The notes beneath the pieces were generated by a model. The model was not told the origin of the DNA. It made no database searches and saw nothing but the letters and a program-made list of their open reading frames with translations. This document shows positions 11,009 to 19,819 of a DNA stretch of 64,000 nucleotides, in pieces. The DNA is from Vibrio sp. JPW-9-11-11 (GTDB lineage Bacteria; Pseudomonadota; Gammaproteobacteria; Enterobacterales; Vibrionaceae): NCBI RefSeq assembly GCF_013369335.1, contig NZ_SZQJ01000005.1:620001-684000 (forward strand). Direction: 5' to 3'. The stretch's first letter is position 1; each line of letters begins with the position of its first letter. The position numbers were made by a program, and so were the translations under genes.

Positions 11009-12283
11009 TCATTGCGTTAACCCAAGTACCACCGCACCCGCGACCACACTCGTGGTCATCACCGGCGCCACTCTGAACCATAATTTGCGGTGTCCAATGG
11101 CGACCACCATAGCCATCTTGACCAGAGTATTCACCGACGCCGCTAGGATAATGCCAAGTGCCGCTGTCGTTACGGCGAGGCTTTGTGTACTCTGTCGCCC
11201 TAACGCGAGCGATATCGCATCGACATCGGTGATGCCTGATAAAGCCGCCAAAATCAACACCCCAGTATTACCTAACCATTCCGATAACGCGTGGGACAAA
11301 AGCATGATCATCGCTAATACCAAGCCAAAAAAGAGTGCGGATTGCAGTGCCAGTGGGTTGGTCTGTTTGTTGTTCTGCTCGACTTTTTCAATCTGACACG
11401 AACGCCAAATCCACCATGCTGGCACATAAATAGCCACCATCATGGTAATAATCACTGGCCATATCAAGCTGACCAACTGTGGGTTTATCACCGACAACAC
11501 AATGAGTAAACGCGGAAACATAGTGCCGCAACTAAGTAGAATACCGCTGGCCAATAACGGGCTAATCCCTTCTTGTTCACGCGAGAGATTAGAAAATTGC
11601 AGCGTTAGTGCAGTAGACGAGCTCAAGCCAGCAAACACCGAGGTGAACAAAATACCGCGTTTCGCTCCGCCTATTTTAATCGCGAAATAACCGACGAAGG
11701 AAATGCTGGCAATTAACACCACCATCCACCAGATTTCGTAAGGGTTTAACGCATTCCACGGACCGAAGGTTTGATTTGGCAGCAATGGGAGTAACACCAC
11801 AGAGATAAGCATCAAACGTAGCGCCGCATCCAACTCATACTCCTGCAACCGCTGAAGCGCTTGATGCAGCTCTTTTTTATTGTCTAACACAACAGCAGTG
11901 ATCACCGCTGCCGAGGCGGCCACCACCACTTGTCCCGACACCGCCAAAGTCCCGTTGATGAAAGTGATCAATAAACTCACAACGCCAGTGATACTAATGT
12001 CTTTACTTTTCTTTTGTTGGATAACAAACGCGATGCAGGCCAAAATCACTAACGCAATCAAGCCAAAGCCAATCAAATAAGGAGAGTAACGCTCAGCGAC
12101 AGCACCTACCAAACCACCGAGCAGGCCCACCAATGAAAAAGTGCGTATCCCAGCAACACGGCTACCCTCGACGCTATTTCGCATCACCCAACCACGCTGA
12201 GTGCCAACAATCGCCCCGAGCATCAACGCGATAAATAGATTCCAGACAAGGTGTTCGCCACTGACAAACTCATGAATATCCAT
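11009..12283 (-). CDS. MgtC/SapB-DUF4010 family membrane protein
   Basis: 424 residues with about a dozen hydrophobic segments. The N-terminal part (GAIVGTQRGWVMRNSVEGSR, AGIRTFSLVGLLGGLVGAV) matches the MgtC/SapB fold, and the rest matches DUF4010, including GLSSSTALTLQFS and the C-terminal ALSGITDVDAISLAL. MgtC-type proteins are linked to survival in low Mg2+ and in hosts, but this larger DUF4010 architecture has no settled function. It is convergent with pta and downstream of yqjG on the same strand, with a 196-bp gap that makes co-transcription uncertain. Confidence 0.85.
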   Translation of the reverse strand: MDIHEFVSGEHLVWNLFIALMLGAIVGTQRGWVMRNSVEGSRVAGIRTFSLVGLLGGLVGAVAERYSPYLIGFGLIALVILACIAFVIQQKKSKDISITGVVSLLITFINGTLAVSGQVVVAASAAVITAVVLDNKKELHQALQRLQEYELDAALRLMLISVVLLPLLPNQTFGPWNALNPYEIWWMVVLIASISFVGYFAIKIGGAKRGILFTSVFAGLSSSTALTLQFSNLSREQEGISPLLASGILLSCGTMFPRLLIVLSVINPQLVSLIWPVIITMMVAIYVPAWWIWRSCQIEKVEQNNKQTNPLALQSALFFGLVLAMIMLLSHALSEWLGNTGVLILAALSGITDVDAISLALGRQSTQSLAVTTAALGIILAASVNTLVKMAMVVAIGHRKLWFRVAPVMTTSVVAGAVVLGLTQ

Positions 12284-12479
12284 TCGCCCTCCGCCAAGAG
12301 ATCGTTCGCTATATCATTAGTTTATATAAATAATGGAATGGAGTTGTGACCGCGAGAGAATATTGAACAATCATTCTCAAAGCGAACCATGGGGTTAATC
12401 CGCAAGTCATGGGTAACCTTGGCGCGGCGAAAACAAAACAGCGCCATGACCGCGGCGCTGCTCGTTATTTGGCAATGTA

Positions 12480-13424
12480 CTAGAAAGCCTCTCGCCCATG
12501 TGGTGAGTCGAGATCGAGTTCCGGTCCCTTTGGTACCACTTGGGTTGGATTGATACCAGTGTGACTGAAATAGTAATGCCGTTTGATATGATAGAAGTCC
12601 GTCGTCTCTTTGATACCTGGCACTTGATACAATTCTTTCATGTAACCATTGAGATGCGGGTAATCAACAATACGTTTTTTGTTGCATTTAAAGTGACCGA
12701 CATAAACCGCATCAAAACGAATTAACGTGGTAAACAATCGCCAGTCTGCCTCAGTGATCTGCTCTCCAGCCAAGTACCTCTGTGTCGCCAAGTGAGAATC
12801 CAACGTATCTAGCGCTGCAAACAACTGTTCATACGCTTCTTCATACGCCTCTTGAGTGGTCGCAAAGCCACAGCGGTAAACACCGTTATTCACATTCGGG
12901 TAGATAAACTCATTCCACTGCGCAATGGCGCTGGCTAAATGCTGTGGATAGTAGTCTTGCTCGTTGCCCGTCAAACGATTAAAGGCCGAGTTGAACATGC
13001 GAATAATTTCTGAGGATTCATTGCTGACGATCGTATTGTATTTTTTGTCCCACAGCACAGGGACAGTAACTCGCCCAGAGTAATCAGGTTTGGCTTGAGT
13101 GTAGATCTGGTGTAAGCGTGTGTGGCCAAAGAGGGGCTCAGGCAGCCCCATCTGCCACCCTTCGCTCATCATATCTGGACACACGACTGTGACGTCAATA
13201 TGTGGTTCTAACCCTTTCAACTTTCTAAAAATCAACGTGCGATGCGCCCAAGGACAGGCGAGTGATACATATAGGTGGTAACGACCTGACTCTGGTTGAA
13301 ATTTAGCGTCAGGTTGGTCAAGTACCCAATCACGAAAGCCAGCATCTTCACGCACGAACTTTCCTTGGCTGGCTTTGGTGTCATACCAGACATCATGCCA
13401 TACACCTTCAACTAATTTACCCAT
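12480..13424 (-). CDS. yqjG: Glutathionyl-hydroquinone reductase
   Basis: Xi-class glutathione transferase of 314 residues (E. coli YqjG/PcpF type) that reduces glutathionyl-hydroquinones to hydroquinones with glutathione. The catalytic cysteine is C57 in the family signature SLACPWAHRTLIF. The C-terminal all-helical GST domain contains the typical ITEADWRLFTTLIRFDAVYVGHFKCNK and ends with the family's YYFSHTGINPTQVVPKGP. The cytosolic enzyme is usually linked to quinone detoxification. The start ATG at 13424 is preceded by GGAGG. Confidence 0.95.
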   Translation of the reverse strand: MGKLVEGVWHDVWYDTKASQGKFVREDAGFRDWVLDQPDAKFQPESGRYHLYVSLACPWAHRTLIFRKLKGLEPHIDVTVVCPDMMSEGWQMGLPEPLFGHTRLHQIYTQAKPDYSGRVTVPVLWDKKYNTIVSNESSEIIRMFNSAFNRLTGNEQDYYPQHLASAIAQWNEFIYPNVNNGVYRCGFATTQEAYEEAYEQLFAALDTLDSHLATQRYLAGEQITEADWRLFTTLIRFDAVYVGHFKCNKKRIVDYPHLNGYMKELYQVPGIKETTDFYHIKRHYYFSHTGINPTQVVPKGPELDLDSPHGREAF

Positions 13425-13538
13425 GCAAACCTCCCATACTTGAAATCTAGATTTATTATAGGGAAGTCTTCACACGGCGTGGGTAGAGAAGCTTGGCTTA
13501 GATGTTCGAATAATTTGAACAACCAAAATGCTCACGAC

Positions 13539-13573
13539 AAAAAAAGCGCGACTCCCGAAAGATGCCGCGCTTA
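13539..13573 (-). terminator. Rho-independent terminator of the opp operon
   Basis: On the minus strand AAGCGCG and CGCGCTT pair around a 15-nt loop and run into seven T residues, 20 bases after the oppF stop. Confidence 0.8.
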
Positions 13574-13592
13574 AGCCCGTCACAGGCTGAAT

Positions 13593-14585
13593 TTAGACGC
13601 TAACGTGTAAACACGATACCGCATGCACATCATTACCTTGAATGGTCGGTTTGGTTTGTGCACAAGCGTCTGTGGCTTTTGGACAACGTGTACGGAATAC
13701 GCAGCCCGATGGCGGATTGATGGGCGAAGGCAGATCACCTTCTAGCATCTCAATCTGCTTGGCTCGCTCAATCTTAGGGTCCGGGATCGGAACCGCTGAC
13801 ATTAGCGCGCGCGTATATGGGTGCTTAGGGTCGGCAAACAAGGCTTCAGCTTCACCCAGTTCCACGGCATTACCCAAGTACATCACTAGCACTCGATCAG
13901 AGATGTGCTTCACTACCGATAAGTCGTGGGCAATGAAGACCAAAGACAGACCCAACTCTTTTTGGATCTCTTTCAGTAGGTTCACCACCTGGGCTTGAAT
14001 CGACACATCGAGCGCCGATACCGGCTCATCACAGATGATCATCTTAGGCTTCAAGATAAGCGCGCGTGCAATACCAATACGCTGACACTGTCCCCCTGAG
14101 AACTCGTGTGGGTAGCGGTTGATAACATTAGGCAATAGACCAACCTTTGCCATCATCTCTTTAACGCGATCTTTGACTTCTTGCTTAGAAAGCTCTGGAT
14201 AAAACGTTTGTAGCGGCTCTGCGATAATATCACCGACCGTCATACGTGGATTAAGAGACGCCAACGGATCTTGGAAAATCATCTGGATCTCTTTACGCGT
14301 TTCACGGCGCTGAACTTCTTGCATCTTGGTTAAGTCTTGACCCAACCACATAACGTCGCCGTCGGTAGCTTCAACCAAACCGATAATCGCGCGTGCGAAC
14401 GTAGACTTACCACAGCCAGACTCACCTACCACGCCCAAAGTTTCACCTTCGTATAAGCGAACGTTAACGCCGTCCACGGCTTTTAAGTTTGAAGGCTTAC
14501 TCCAAGGCCATGCGGACTTGGCGGCAATGCTGAAATGAACTTTTAAATCTTTTACGTCGAGTAGTAGTGGTTTATCGGCACTCAT
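13593..14585 (-). CDS. oppF: Oligopeptide ABC transporter ATP-binding protein OppF
   Basis: One of the two ATPases that power oligopeptide import. About 330 residues from the ATG at 14585. This ATG overlaps the oppD stop as ATGA and has GGAGG upstream inside oppD; an in-frame start 18 bases earlier is less likely. Walker A is GESGCGKST, the ABC signature FSGGQCQRIGIARAL, and Walker B MIICDEPVSALDV. The C-terminal oligopeptide-transporter extension contains the cysteine-rich CVFRTRCPKATDAC motif that often binds an iron-sulfur cluster in this subfamily. Confidence 0.96.
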   Translation of the reverse strand: MSADKPLLLDVKDLKVHFSIAAKSAWPWSKPSNLKAVDGVNVRLYEGETLGVVGESGCGKSTFARAIIGLVEATDGDVMWLGQDLTKMQEVQRRETRKEIQMIFQDPLASLNPRMTVGDIIAEPLQTFYPELSKQEVKDRVKEMMAKVGLLPNVINRYPHEFSGGQCQRIGIARALILKPKMIICDEPVSALDVSIQAQVVNLLKEIQKELGLSLVFIAHDLSVVKHISDRVLVMYLGNAVELGEAEALFADPKHPYTRALMSAVPIPDPKIERAKQIEMLEGDLPSPINPPSGCVFRTRCPKATDACAQTKPTIQGNDVHAVSCLHVSV

Positions 14586-15556
14586 TTTTTCCAAGCCTCC
14601 CAATCAGAAAAACATGCACGCTGACGACCATCGGCAAATGGCATCAAAATCGGTGCTTCTTGCTTACAACGGTCTATCACGCGGTGGCAGCGCTCTTGAT
14701 ATGGGCAACCAGGTGGTAGACGAAGCAAGTTAGGTGGGTTACCTGGAATGGTTGGTAGAATTTCACCTTCTGTATCCAGACGTGGAATCGCTTTTAACAA
14801 GCCTTCTGCGTACGGATGGCTTGGGTTGTAGAAGATTTCATCAACAGTGCCGTATTCCATAGTACGACCAGCGTACATTACCAGCACTTTATCACATGAA
14901 CCCGCAACCACACCTAGGTCGTGGGTGATCATGATGATGGCTGTATTGAACTCTTTTTTCAGCTCGTTCAGCAAGTCCATGATCTGTGCTTGTACGGTTA
15001 CATCCAAGGCCGTAGTAGGTTCGTCCGCGATCAGTAGTTTAGGACGACATAGAAGTGCCATCGCAATCATCACGCGCTGACGCATACCGCCAGAGAACTC
15101 GTGTGGGTACATGGTAATACGTTTACGGGCTTCTGGAATCTTCACTGCTTCCAGCATACGTACTGACTCTTCAAACGCTTCTGCTTTACCCATGCCTTTG
15201 TGCAGCATCAGCACTTCCATTAACTGATCACTCACCTTCATGTAAGGGTTGAGGGACGTCATTGGGTCTTGGAAGATCATTGCGATCTGTTCTGCGCGTA
15301 CTTTATTTAGGGCTTTCTCAGGCAGATTAAGAATCTCATTACCTTCGAACTTGGCACTACCAGAAATAATACCGTTCTTGGCCAACAGACCCATAATCGC
15401 GAACACGGTTTGTGATTTACCTGAACCCGACTCCCCTACGATACCTAGCGTTTCGCCTTGTTCGAGTGAGAAATTCAGATCGTTTACTGCGGTCACGATA
15501 CCATCTTGAGTGGTAAATTCGACGCGCAGATCTTTGACATCTAATAAGCTCATCAT
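14582..15556 (-). CDS. oppD: Oligopeptide ABC transporter ATP-binding protein OppD
   Basis: The second OppDF ATPase, 324 residues. Walker A GESGSGKSQT, signature FSGGMRQRVMIAMAL, Walker B LLIADEPTTALDV, and a C-terminal cysteine-rich segment (GCPYQERCHRVIDRC) matching the OppD/DppD extension. Two adjacent ATGs (15556 and 15553) follow AAGGAAG; the second has the better spacing. It overlaps oppF by 4 bases, which suggests translational coupling, and follows oppC by 24 bases. Confidence 0.96.
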   Translation of the reverse strand: MMSLLDVKDLRVEFTTQDGIVTAVNDLNFSLEQGETLGIVGESGSGKSQTVFAIMGLLAKNGIISGSAKFEGNEILNLPEKALNKVRAEQIAMIFQDPMTSLNPYMKVSDQLMEVLMLHKGMGKAEAFEESVRMLEAVKIPEARKRITMYPHEFSGGMRQRVMIAMALLCRPKLLIADEPTTALDVTVQAQIMDLLNELKKEFNTAIIMITHDLGVVAGSCDKVLVMYAGRTMEYGTVDEIFYNPSHPYAEGLLKAIPRLDTEGEILPTIPGNPPNLLRLPPGCPYQERCHRVIDRCKQEAPILMPFADGRQRACFSDWEAWKK

Positions 15557-15580
15557 TGCTTCCTTAATCTAATCTTCTAA

Positions 15581-16483
15581 TTATCTGTCTTTTGGATCGA
15601 GCGCATCGCGCAGACCATCGCCAACGTAGTTGAAGCAGAACAGAGTCACAACCATGAATGCCGCTGGGAATGCCAGCTGCCAAATCGCGACTTCCATCGT
15701 TTGTGCCCCTTCTTGTAGAAGTGCGCCCCAACTTGTCATCGGCTCTTGAACACCCAGACCAAGGAATGAAAGGAATGATTCAGTTAGAATCATGCTTGGG
15801 ATTAGAAGCGTTGAGTAAACCGCAACAATACCCAGTACGTTTGGTACGATGTGACGAGTAATGATTTTCCAATTGCTCACACCACAAACGTGTGCCGCTT
15901 CGATAAACTCTTTACTGCGTAGGCTCAATGTTTGACCACGTACAATACGCGCCATATCTAGCCAAGCAATCGCACCGATAGCAACAAAGATGAGAATGAT
16001 GTTACGACCGAAGAATGTCACTAGAACGATAACTAGGAACATAAACGGTACTGCGTAGAGAATCTCTAGAATACGCATCATGATTCGGTCAACTTTACCG
16101 CCAATAAAGCCAGATGCCGCACCGTATAGTGTACCAATCAAAACCGCAACGAACGCGCCCATCACACCCACCATAAGTGAGATACGACCACCGATCAGTG
16201 TACGTACATAGATATCTCGACCGAGGCTATCGGTACCGAACCAATGATCAGCGTTCGGCGCCACGTGCATCGCGTACCAATCTGTATCATCAAAGGTGTA
16301 CGGGGCAAACATTGGTAGGAAAATAACCGCCAACGTCATAATGAATAGGATAAACAAGCTCACCATTGCCGCTTTATTGCGCATAAAACGAATGCGAGCG
16401 TCTTGCCATAGACTGCGACCTTCAATTTCTAAGTTCTCAGAGAACTTCTCGATCGCATCAAGGTTTTCTTTTTTCGTTAACAT
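15581..16483 (-). CDS. oppC: Oligopeptide ABC transporter permease OppC
   Basis: Inner-membrane permease of 300 residues. It has the long hydrophilic N-terminus with one early membrane segment, a periplasmic loop (FAPYTFDDTDWYAMHVAPNA, then HWFGTDSLGRDIYVRTLIGG) typical of OppC/DppC, and the BPD_transp_1 core with the EAA loop region EAAHVCGVSNWKIITRHIVPN. The ATG at 16483 with AGGGAAG seven bases upstream is preferred over the in-frame TTG at 16489. It lies 15 bases downstream of oppB. Confidence 0.96.
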   Translation of the reverse strand: MLTKKENLDAIEKFSENLEIEGRSLWQDARIRFMRNKAAMVSLFILFIMTLAVIFLPMFAPYTFDDTDWYAMHVAPNADHWFGTDSLGRDIYVRTLIGGRISLMVGVMGAFVAVLIGTLYGAASGFIGGKVDRIMMRILEILYAVPFMFLVIVLVTFFGRNIILIFVAIGAIAWLDMARIVRGQTLSLRSKEFIEAAHVCGVSNWKIITRHIVPNVLGIVAVYSTLLIPSMILTESFLSFLGLGVQEPMTSWGALLQEGAQTMEVAIWQLAFPAAFMVVTLFCFNYVGDGLRDALDPKDR

Positions 16484-16498
16484 AACCAAACTTCCCTG

Positions 16499-17419
16499 TT
16501 AGTAGCGAATTTTCGGGTCGATCATTGCCAGTAGGATATCTACGATCGCGTTGAATAAAATGAATAGGAAACCAATCAAAATGGTCACACCCATTACAAG
16601 CGAGTAGTCACGGTTGAATGCAGCGTTAACGAACAACTTACCGATGCCTGGAAGACCAAAGATGGTTTCGATAACAACTGAACCTGTGATGATACCGACG
16701 AACGCAGGGCCCATGTAAGAAACAACAGGTAGAAGTGCAGGTTTTAGCGCGTGTTTGATGATGATGTAACGGTAGCTCAAGCCTTTCGCGCGAGCCGTGC
16801 GAATAAAGTTACTGTTTAGCGTTTCGATCATCGAACCACGAGTGATACGGGCAAACGTTGCTACATAAAGTAGCGACATACCAATCACGGGAAGAACGAG
16901 GTATTTTAGTCCACCGTCATGCCAACCACCAGCAGGGAACAAGTTCCAGTGCAATGAAAACAGGTAGATGAGTGCAGGTGCCAATACAAACGATGGCATG
17001 ACAACGCCTAGCATCGCTGTCGACATAATGGTGTAGTCTACCCAAGTGTTTTGCTTAAGCGCAGCAATTGTGCCGACACTCACTCCCATAATGATGGTAA
17101 AAATGAACGCGATGAAACCGACTTTGGCTGAAACCGGCAACGCACCGTAAATCAGTTCATTTACCGAGTAATCGAGGTATTTAAACGACGGACCAAAGTC
17201 ACCTTGCAAAACGTTAGTTAGATAGGTGGTGTATTGTTCTAGTACTGGCTTATCTAGACCATATTTAGCCTCGATGTTAGCCATTACTTCTGGAGGCAAC
17301 GGTTTCTCACTAGAGAACGGGTTACCTGGCGCGAAGCGCATAAGAAAGAAAGATACGGTGATCAATACCAACATAGTTGGAATCGCCTCAAATATCCTTT
17401 TCGCGATGAATTTAAGCAT
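16499..17419 (-). CDS. oppB: Oligopeptide ABC transporter permease OppB
   Basis: Inner-membrane permease of 306 residues, the same length as E. coli OppB. It opens with MLKFIAKRIFEAIPTMLVLI and has six hydrophobic segments and the EAA-type loop RTARAKGLSYRYIIIKHALK. It forms the channel with OppC. A strong hairpin precedes it in the oppA-oppB gap, the expected place for a drop in expression from the abundant binding protein to the membrane components. Confidence 0.96.
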   Translation of the reverse strand: MLKFIAKRIFEAIPTMLVLITVSFFLMRFAPGNPFSSEKPLPPEVMANIEAKYGLDKPVLEQYTTYLTNVLQGDFGPSFKYLDYSVNELIYGALPVSAKVGFIAFIFTIIMGVSVGTIAALKQNTWVDYTIMSTAMLGVVMPSFVLAPALIYLFSLHWNLFPAGGWHDGGLKYLVLPVIGMSLLYVATFARITRGSMIETLNSNFIRTARAKGLSYRYIIIKHALKPALLPVVSYMGPAFVGIITGSVVIETIFGLPGIGKLFVNAAFNRDYSLVMGVTILIGFLFILFNAIVDILLAMIDPKIRY

Positions 17420-17500
17420 AAACTCACTCTTTCAGTCTGTGACAGTTTAATAATTAAAGGAACTCAACCAAATTTCTTTGAATTTCAGGTTGAATAAGGC

Positions 17501-17524
17501 ACTGCATGTGAAAACACATGCAGT
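17501..17524 (-). terminator. Intercistronic hairpin between oppA and oppB
   Basis: ACTGCATGTG and CACATGCAGT form a perfect 10-bp stem with a 4-nt loop. On the minus strand no T-run follows, so it is more likely an mRNA-stabilising or attenuating structure after oppA than a full terminator. Confidence 0.6.
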
Positions 17525-17554
17525 CCTTGTTTTTATAGTTCTATAGGCTCGAGA

Positions 17555-19183
17555 TTACTGAGCTTTGATGTATAGATCTTTAGAGTAGATCTTCTCTTCC
17601 GCGTTGTTTGATGGGAAACCACCCACTTGCGGAGATAGAAGACGAGCACGAACGTACTGGTAGATTGGTGCGATTGGCATTTCTTTCGCGATCAACTCTT
17701 CTGCTTGAAGGTACAAGTTTGTACGCTCTTCTTCAGATGTTGAGTTTAGAGCCTTGTCGATGATGGCATCGTACTCTTTGTTGCCCCAGTGCTGACCAGC
17801 TGTTGTGTTCTTGCTAACCATTAGGGTTAGGAATGAAGAGGCTTCGTTGTAGTCACCACACCAGCCGGCGCGTGATACTTCGAAATCACCTTGGTCTTTC
17901 GTAGAAAGGTATGTTTTCCACTCTTGGTTTTCTAGTGTCACGTCAAGACCTAGCGTCTTCTTCCACATTGAACCTAACGCAACCGCAATTTTCTTATGGT
18001 TTTCGTTGGTGTTGTAAAGAAGCGTAAACTCTAGAGGGTTATTTTTATTGAAACCAGCTTCCTCAAGAAGACGCGCAGCTTCTGCATTACGCTCTTTTTG
18101 AGACATTTTAGCGAACTCAGGGAGTTCTGGGTTGAAGCCCGCAGTAATTTCTGGCGTTAGGAAGTAAGCAGGTTTCTGACCTTGCGCTAAGATTGCGTCT
18201 GTCACAATGTTACGGTCGATAGCGTAAGAGATCGCTTTACGAACGCGAACATCGTCAAATGGCTTCTTCTTAGTGTTGAAAGAGTAGTAGTAAGTACATA
18301 GGCTGCCTTCAACAGACACTGATTCTGGGTACTCTTTCTTAAGACGTTTGAAGTGCTCGACTGGAAGTGCAGAAGACGTGAAATCTAGCTCACCAGACAG
18401 GAAGCGGTTCATTTCTGCGACTTGGTTTTCGATCGGTAGGAAAGTCACCTGATCAAGAACAGTTTTCTCGTTGTCCCAGTATTGCTCGTTGCGCTTAAGG
18501 ACCATACGCTCGTTCAATACCCATTTGTCGACAACAAACGCACCGTTACCAACAAAGTTCTCCGGCTTAGTCCATTGGTCACCGAACTTCTCAACTGTCG
18601 CTTTATGAACAGGTTTAGTCGTCGTGTGACCTGTCATCATAACAAAATAAGGTACCGCCGCTTCTAGCTCAACAACTAGAGTGTGATCATCCAATGCTTT
18701 AACACCTAGCGTGCTCTTATCCTTTTCACCAGCAACGATCTCTTTCGCGTTCTTCATCTTGGTATATTCCATGTACCAAGCGTATGGAGAAGCGGTCGCT
18801 GGATCAACGGCACGCTGCCAGCTGTACACGAAGTCTTCAGCGACAACTGGGTCGCCGTTAGACCATTTTGCGTCTTTACGGAGGTGGAAAGTGAAGGTTT
18901 TGTTGTCTGCTGTTTCCCAAGACTCTGCAACACCAGGGATTGTGTTGCCGTCTGCATCTTGGTTCACCAAGCCTTCTAGAAGATCACGAATAACGTGAGA
19001 TTCTGGTACACCTTGAGATTTGTGTGGGTCGATGGTCGCAACTTCAGTACCGTTACCGCGAACGAGTTCTTGTTTTGCTGCTAGTTGAGTTCCGGCAGGA
19101 ACATCTGCAGCTAACGTTGCGGTAGAGGCCATTGCGAAACCCGCACCTAGAAGAAGGGCTTGTGTGATTTTGTTCTTATACAT
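17555..19183 (-). CDS. oppA: Periplasmic oligopeptide-binding protein OppA
   Basis: Binding protein of 542 residues (E. coli OppA 543) that delivers peptides to OppBC. The start is the ATG at 19183, with GGAG eight bases upstream; the frame stays open 43 codons further upstream, but only this start gives the signal peptide MYKNKITQALLLGAGFAMAS with cleavage after about residue 25. SBP_bac_5 motifs include EVATIDPHKSQGVPESHVIR and FHLRKDAKWSNGDPV. First gene of oppABCDF, with a leader region of several hundred bases. Confidence 0.96.
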   Translation of the reverse strand: MYKNKITQALLLGAGFAMASTATLAADVPAGTQLAAKQELVRGNGTEVATIDPHKSQGVPESHVIRDLLEGLVNQDADGNTIPGVAESWETADNKTFTFHLRKDAKWSNGDPVVAEDFVYSWQRAVDPATASPYAWYMEYTKMKNAKEIVAGEKDKSTLGVKALDDHTLVVELEAAVPYFVMMTGHTTTKPVHKATVEKFGDQWTKPENFVGNGAFVVDKWVLNERMVLKRNEQYWDNEKTVLDQVTFLPIENQVAEMNRFLSGELDFTSSALPVEHFKRLKKEYPESVSVEGSLCTYYYSFNTKKKPFDDVRVRKAISYAIDRNIVTDAILAQGQKPAYFLTPEITAGFNPELPEFAKMSQKERNAEAARLLEEAGFNKNNPLEFTLLYNTNENHKKIAVALGSMWKKTLGLDVTLENQEWKTYLSTKDQGDFEVSRAGWCGDYNEASSFLTLMVSKNTTAGQHWGNKEYDAIIDKALNSTSEEERTNLYLQAEELIAKEMPIAPIYQYVRARLLSPQVGGFPSNNAEEKIYSKDLYIKAQ

Positions 19184-19819
19184 GTGTAAAACTCCAAGTT
19201 TTTCATTTGCATCCATGACTTCTTTGCATAGCACCAGAACGGGTAGTGATTTAGATCTGTTTAGCTCAAAAAATAAGCATAATAACCTAAGACTACACAA
19301 AGATTGCGGCACACATTAGCAATCATTGAAGTAATTTGCCATAAAAATGTAGCAAAAAATCGTATAATACTGCGATTACGTCAATAAATTAGTAAAAATC
19401 ACTACGAACAGCGAATATCTTAGTTGTTTAAAATAAGAATTCGCCACGTAGTAGATTGAAGTGCCATATTATCTACAAAGATGATATTTCATAGCATCTT
19501 GTGCTAGATAATGTGCAGGAAAATTAACAAAAGTAATGCAAACTAGCTAACAGTTAGCTACATTTGACTTTGCTAATGAAAGGTTCTGTGAAGCGAGTCA
19601 CCCAGTTGCACTGTTTAAAAGCTCACTTCACCAAATTGGGTCATTGATTCAAGAAAAATCCAGCGCTCTGTTGTAGCGCTCAATCATTGATAACTCTGAT
19701 TCTGTTATGTTTGTAAAACACCACTTTCGCGGCGAATAGATCGAATAGAGCAAAAAAAGAAGCCCTCTGCCGGGTGGAAAAAGAGGCTACACAATGAGCC
19801 TCTTATTAATGGCAAGTAC
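19184..19819. promoter_or_regulatory. Long intergenic region upstream of oppA, with nested inverted repeats
   Basis: About 636 bases between the oppA start and the protease stop, both on the minus strand. On the minus strand TTGACG and TATTAT elements occur near 19370-19400 but at poor spacing, so no promoter is called. At 19588-19641 two interleaved inverted repeats occur: GTGAAGCGAG (19588-19597) with CTCACTTCAC (19622-19631), and ACCCAGTTG (19600-19608) with CAAATTGGGT (19632-19641). I see no gene. A long oppA leader would fit post-transcriptional control by small RNA, but no target site was identified. Confidence 0.4.
19752..19789 (-). terminator. Probable terminator of the S8 protease gene
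   Basis: On the minus strand AGCCTCT pairs with AGAGGGCT (one bulge) and leads into TCTTTTTTTG, about 35 bases after the protease stop. Confidence 0.6.
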
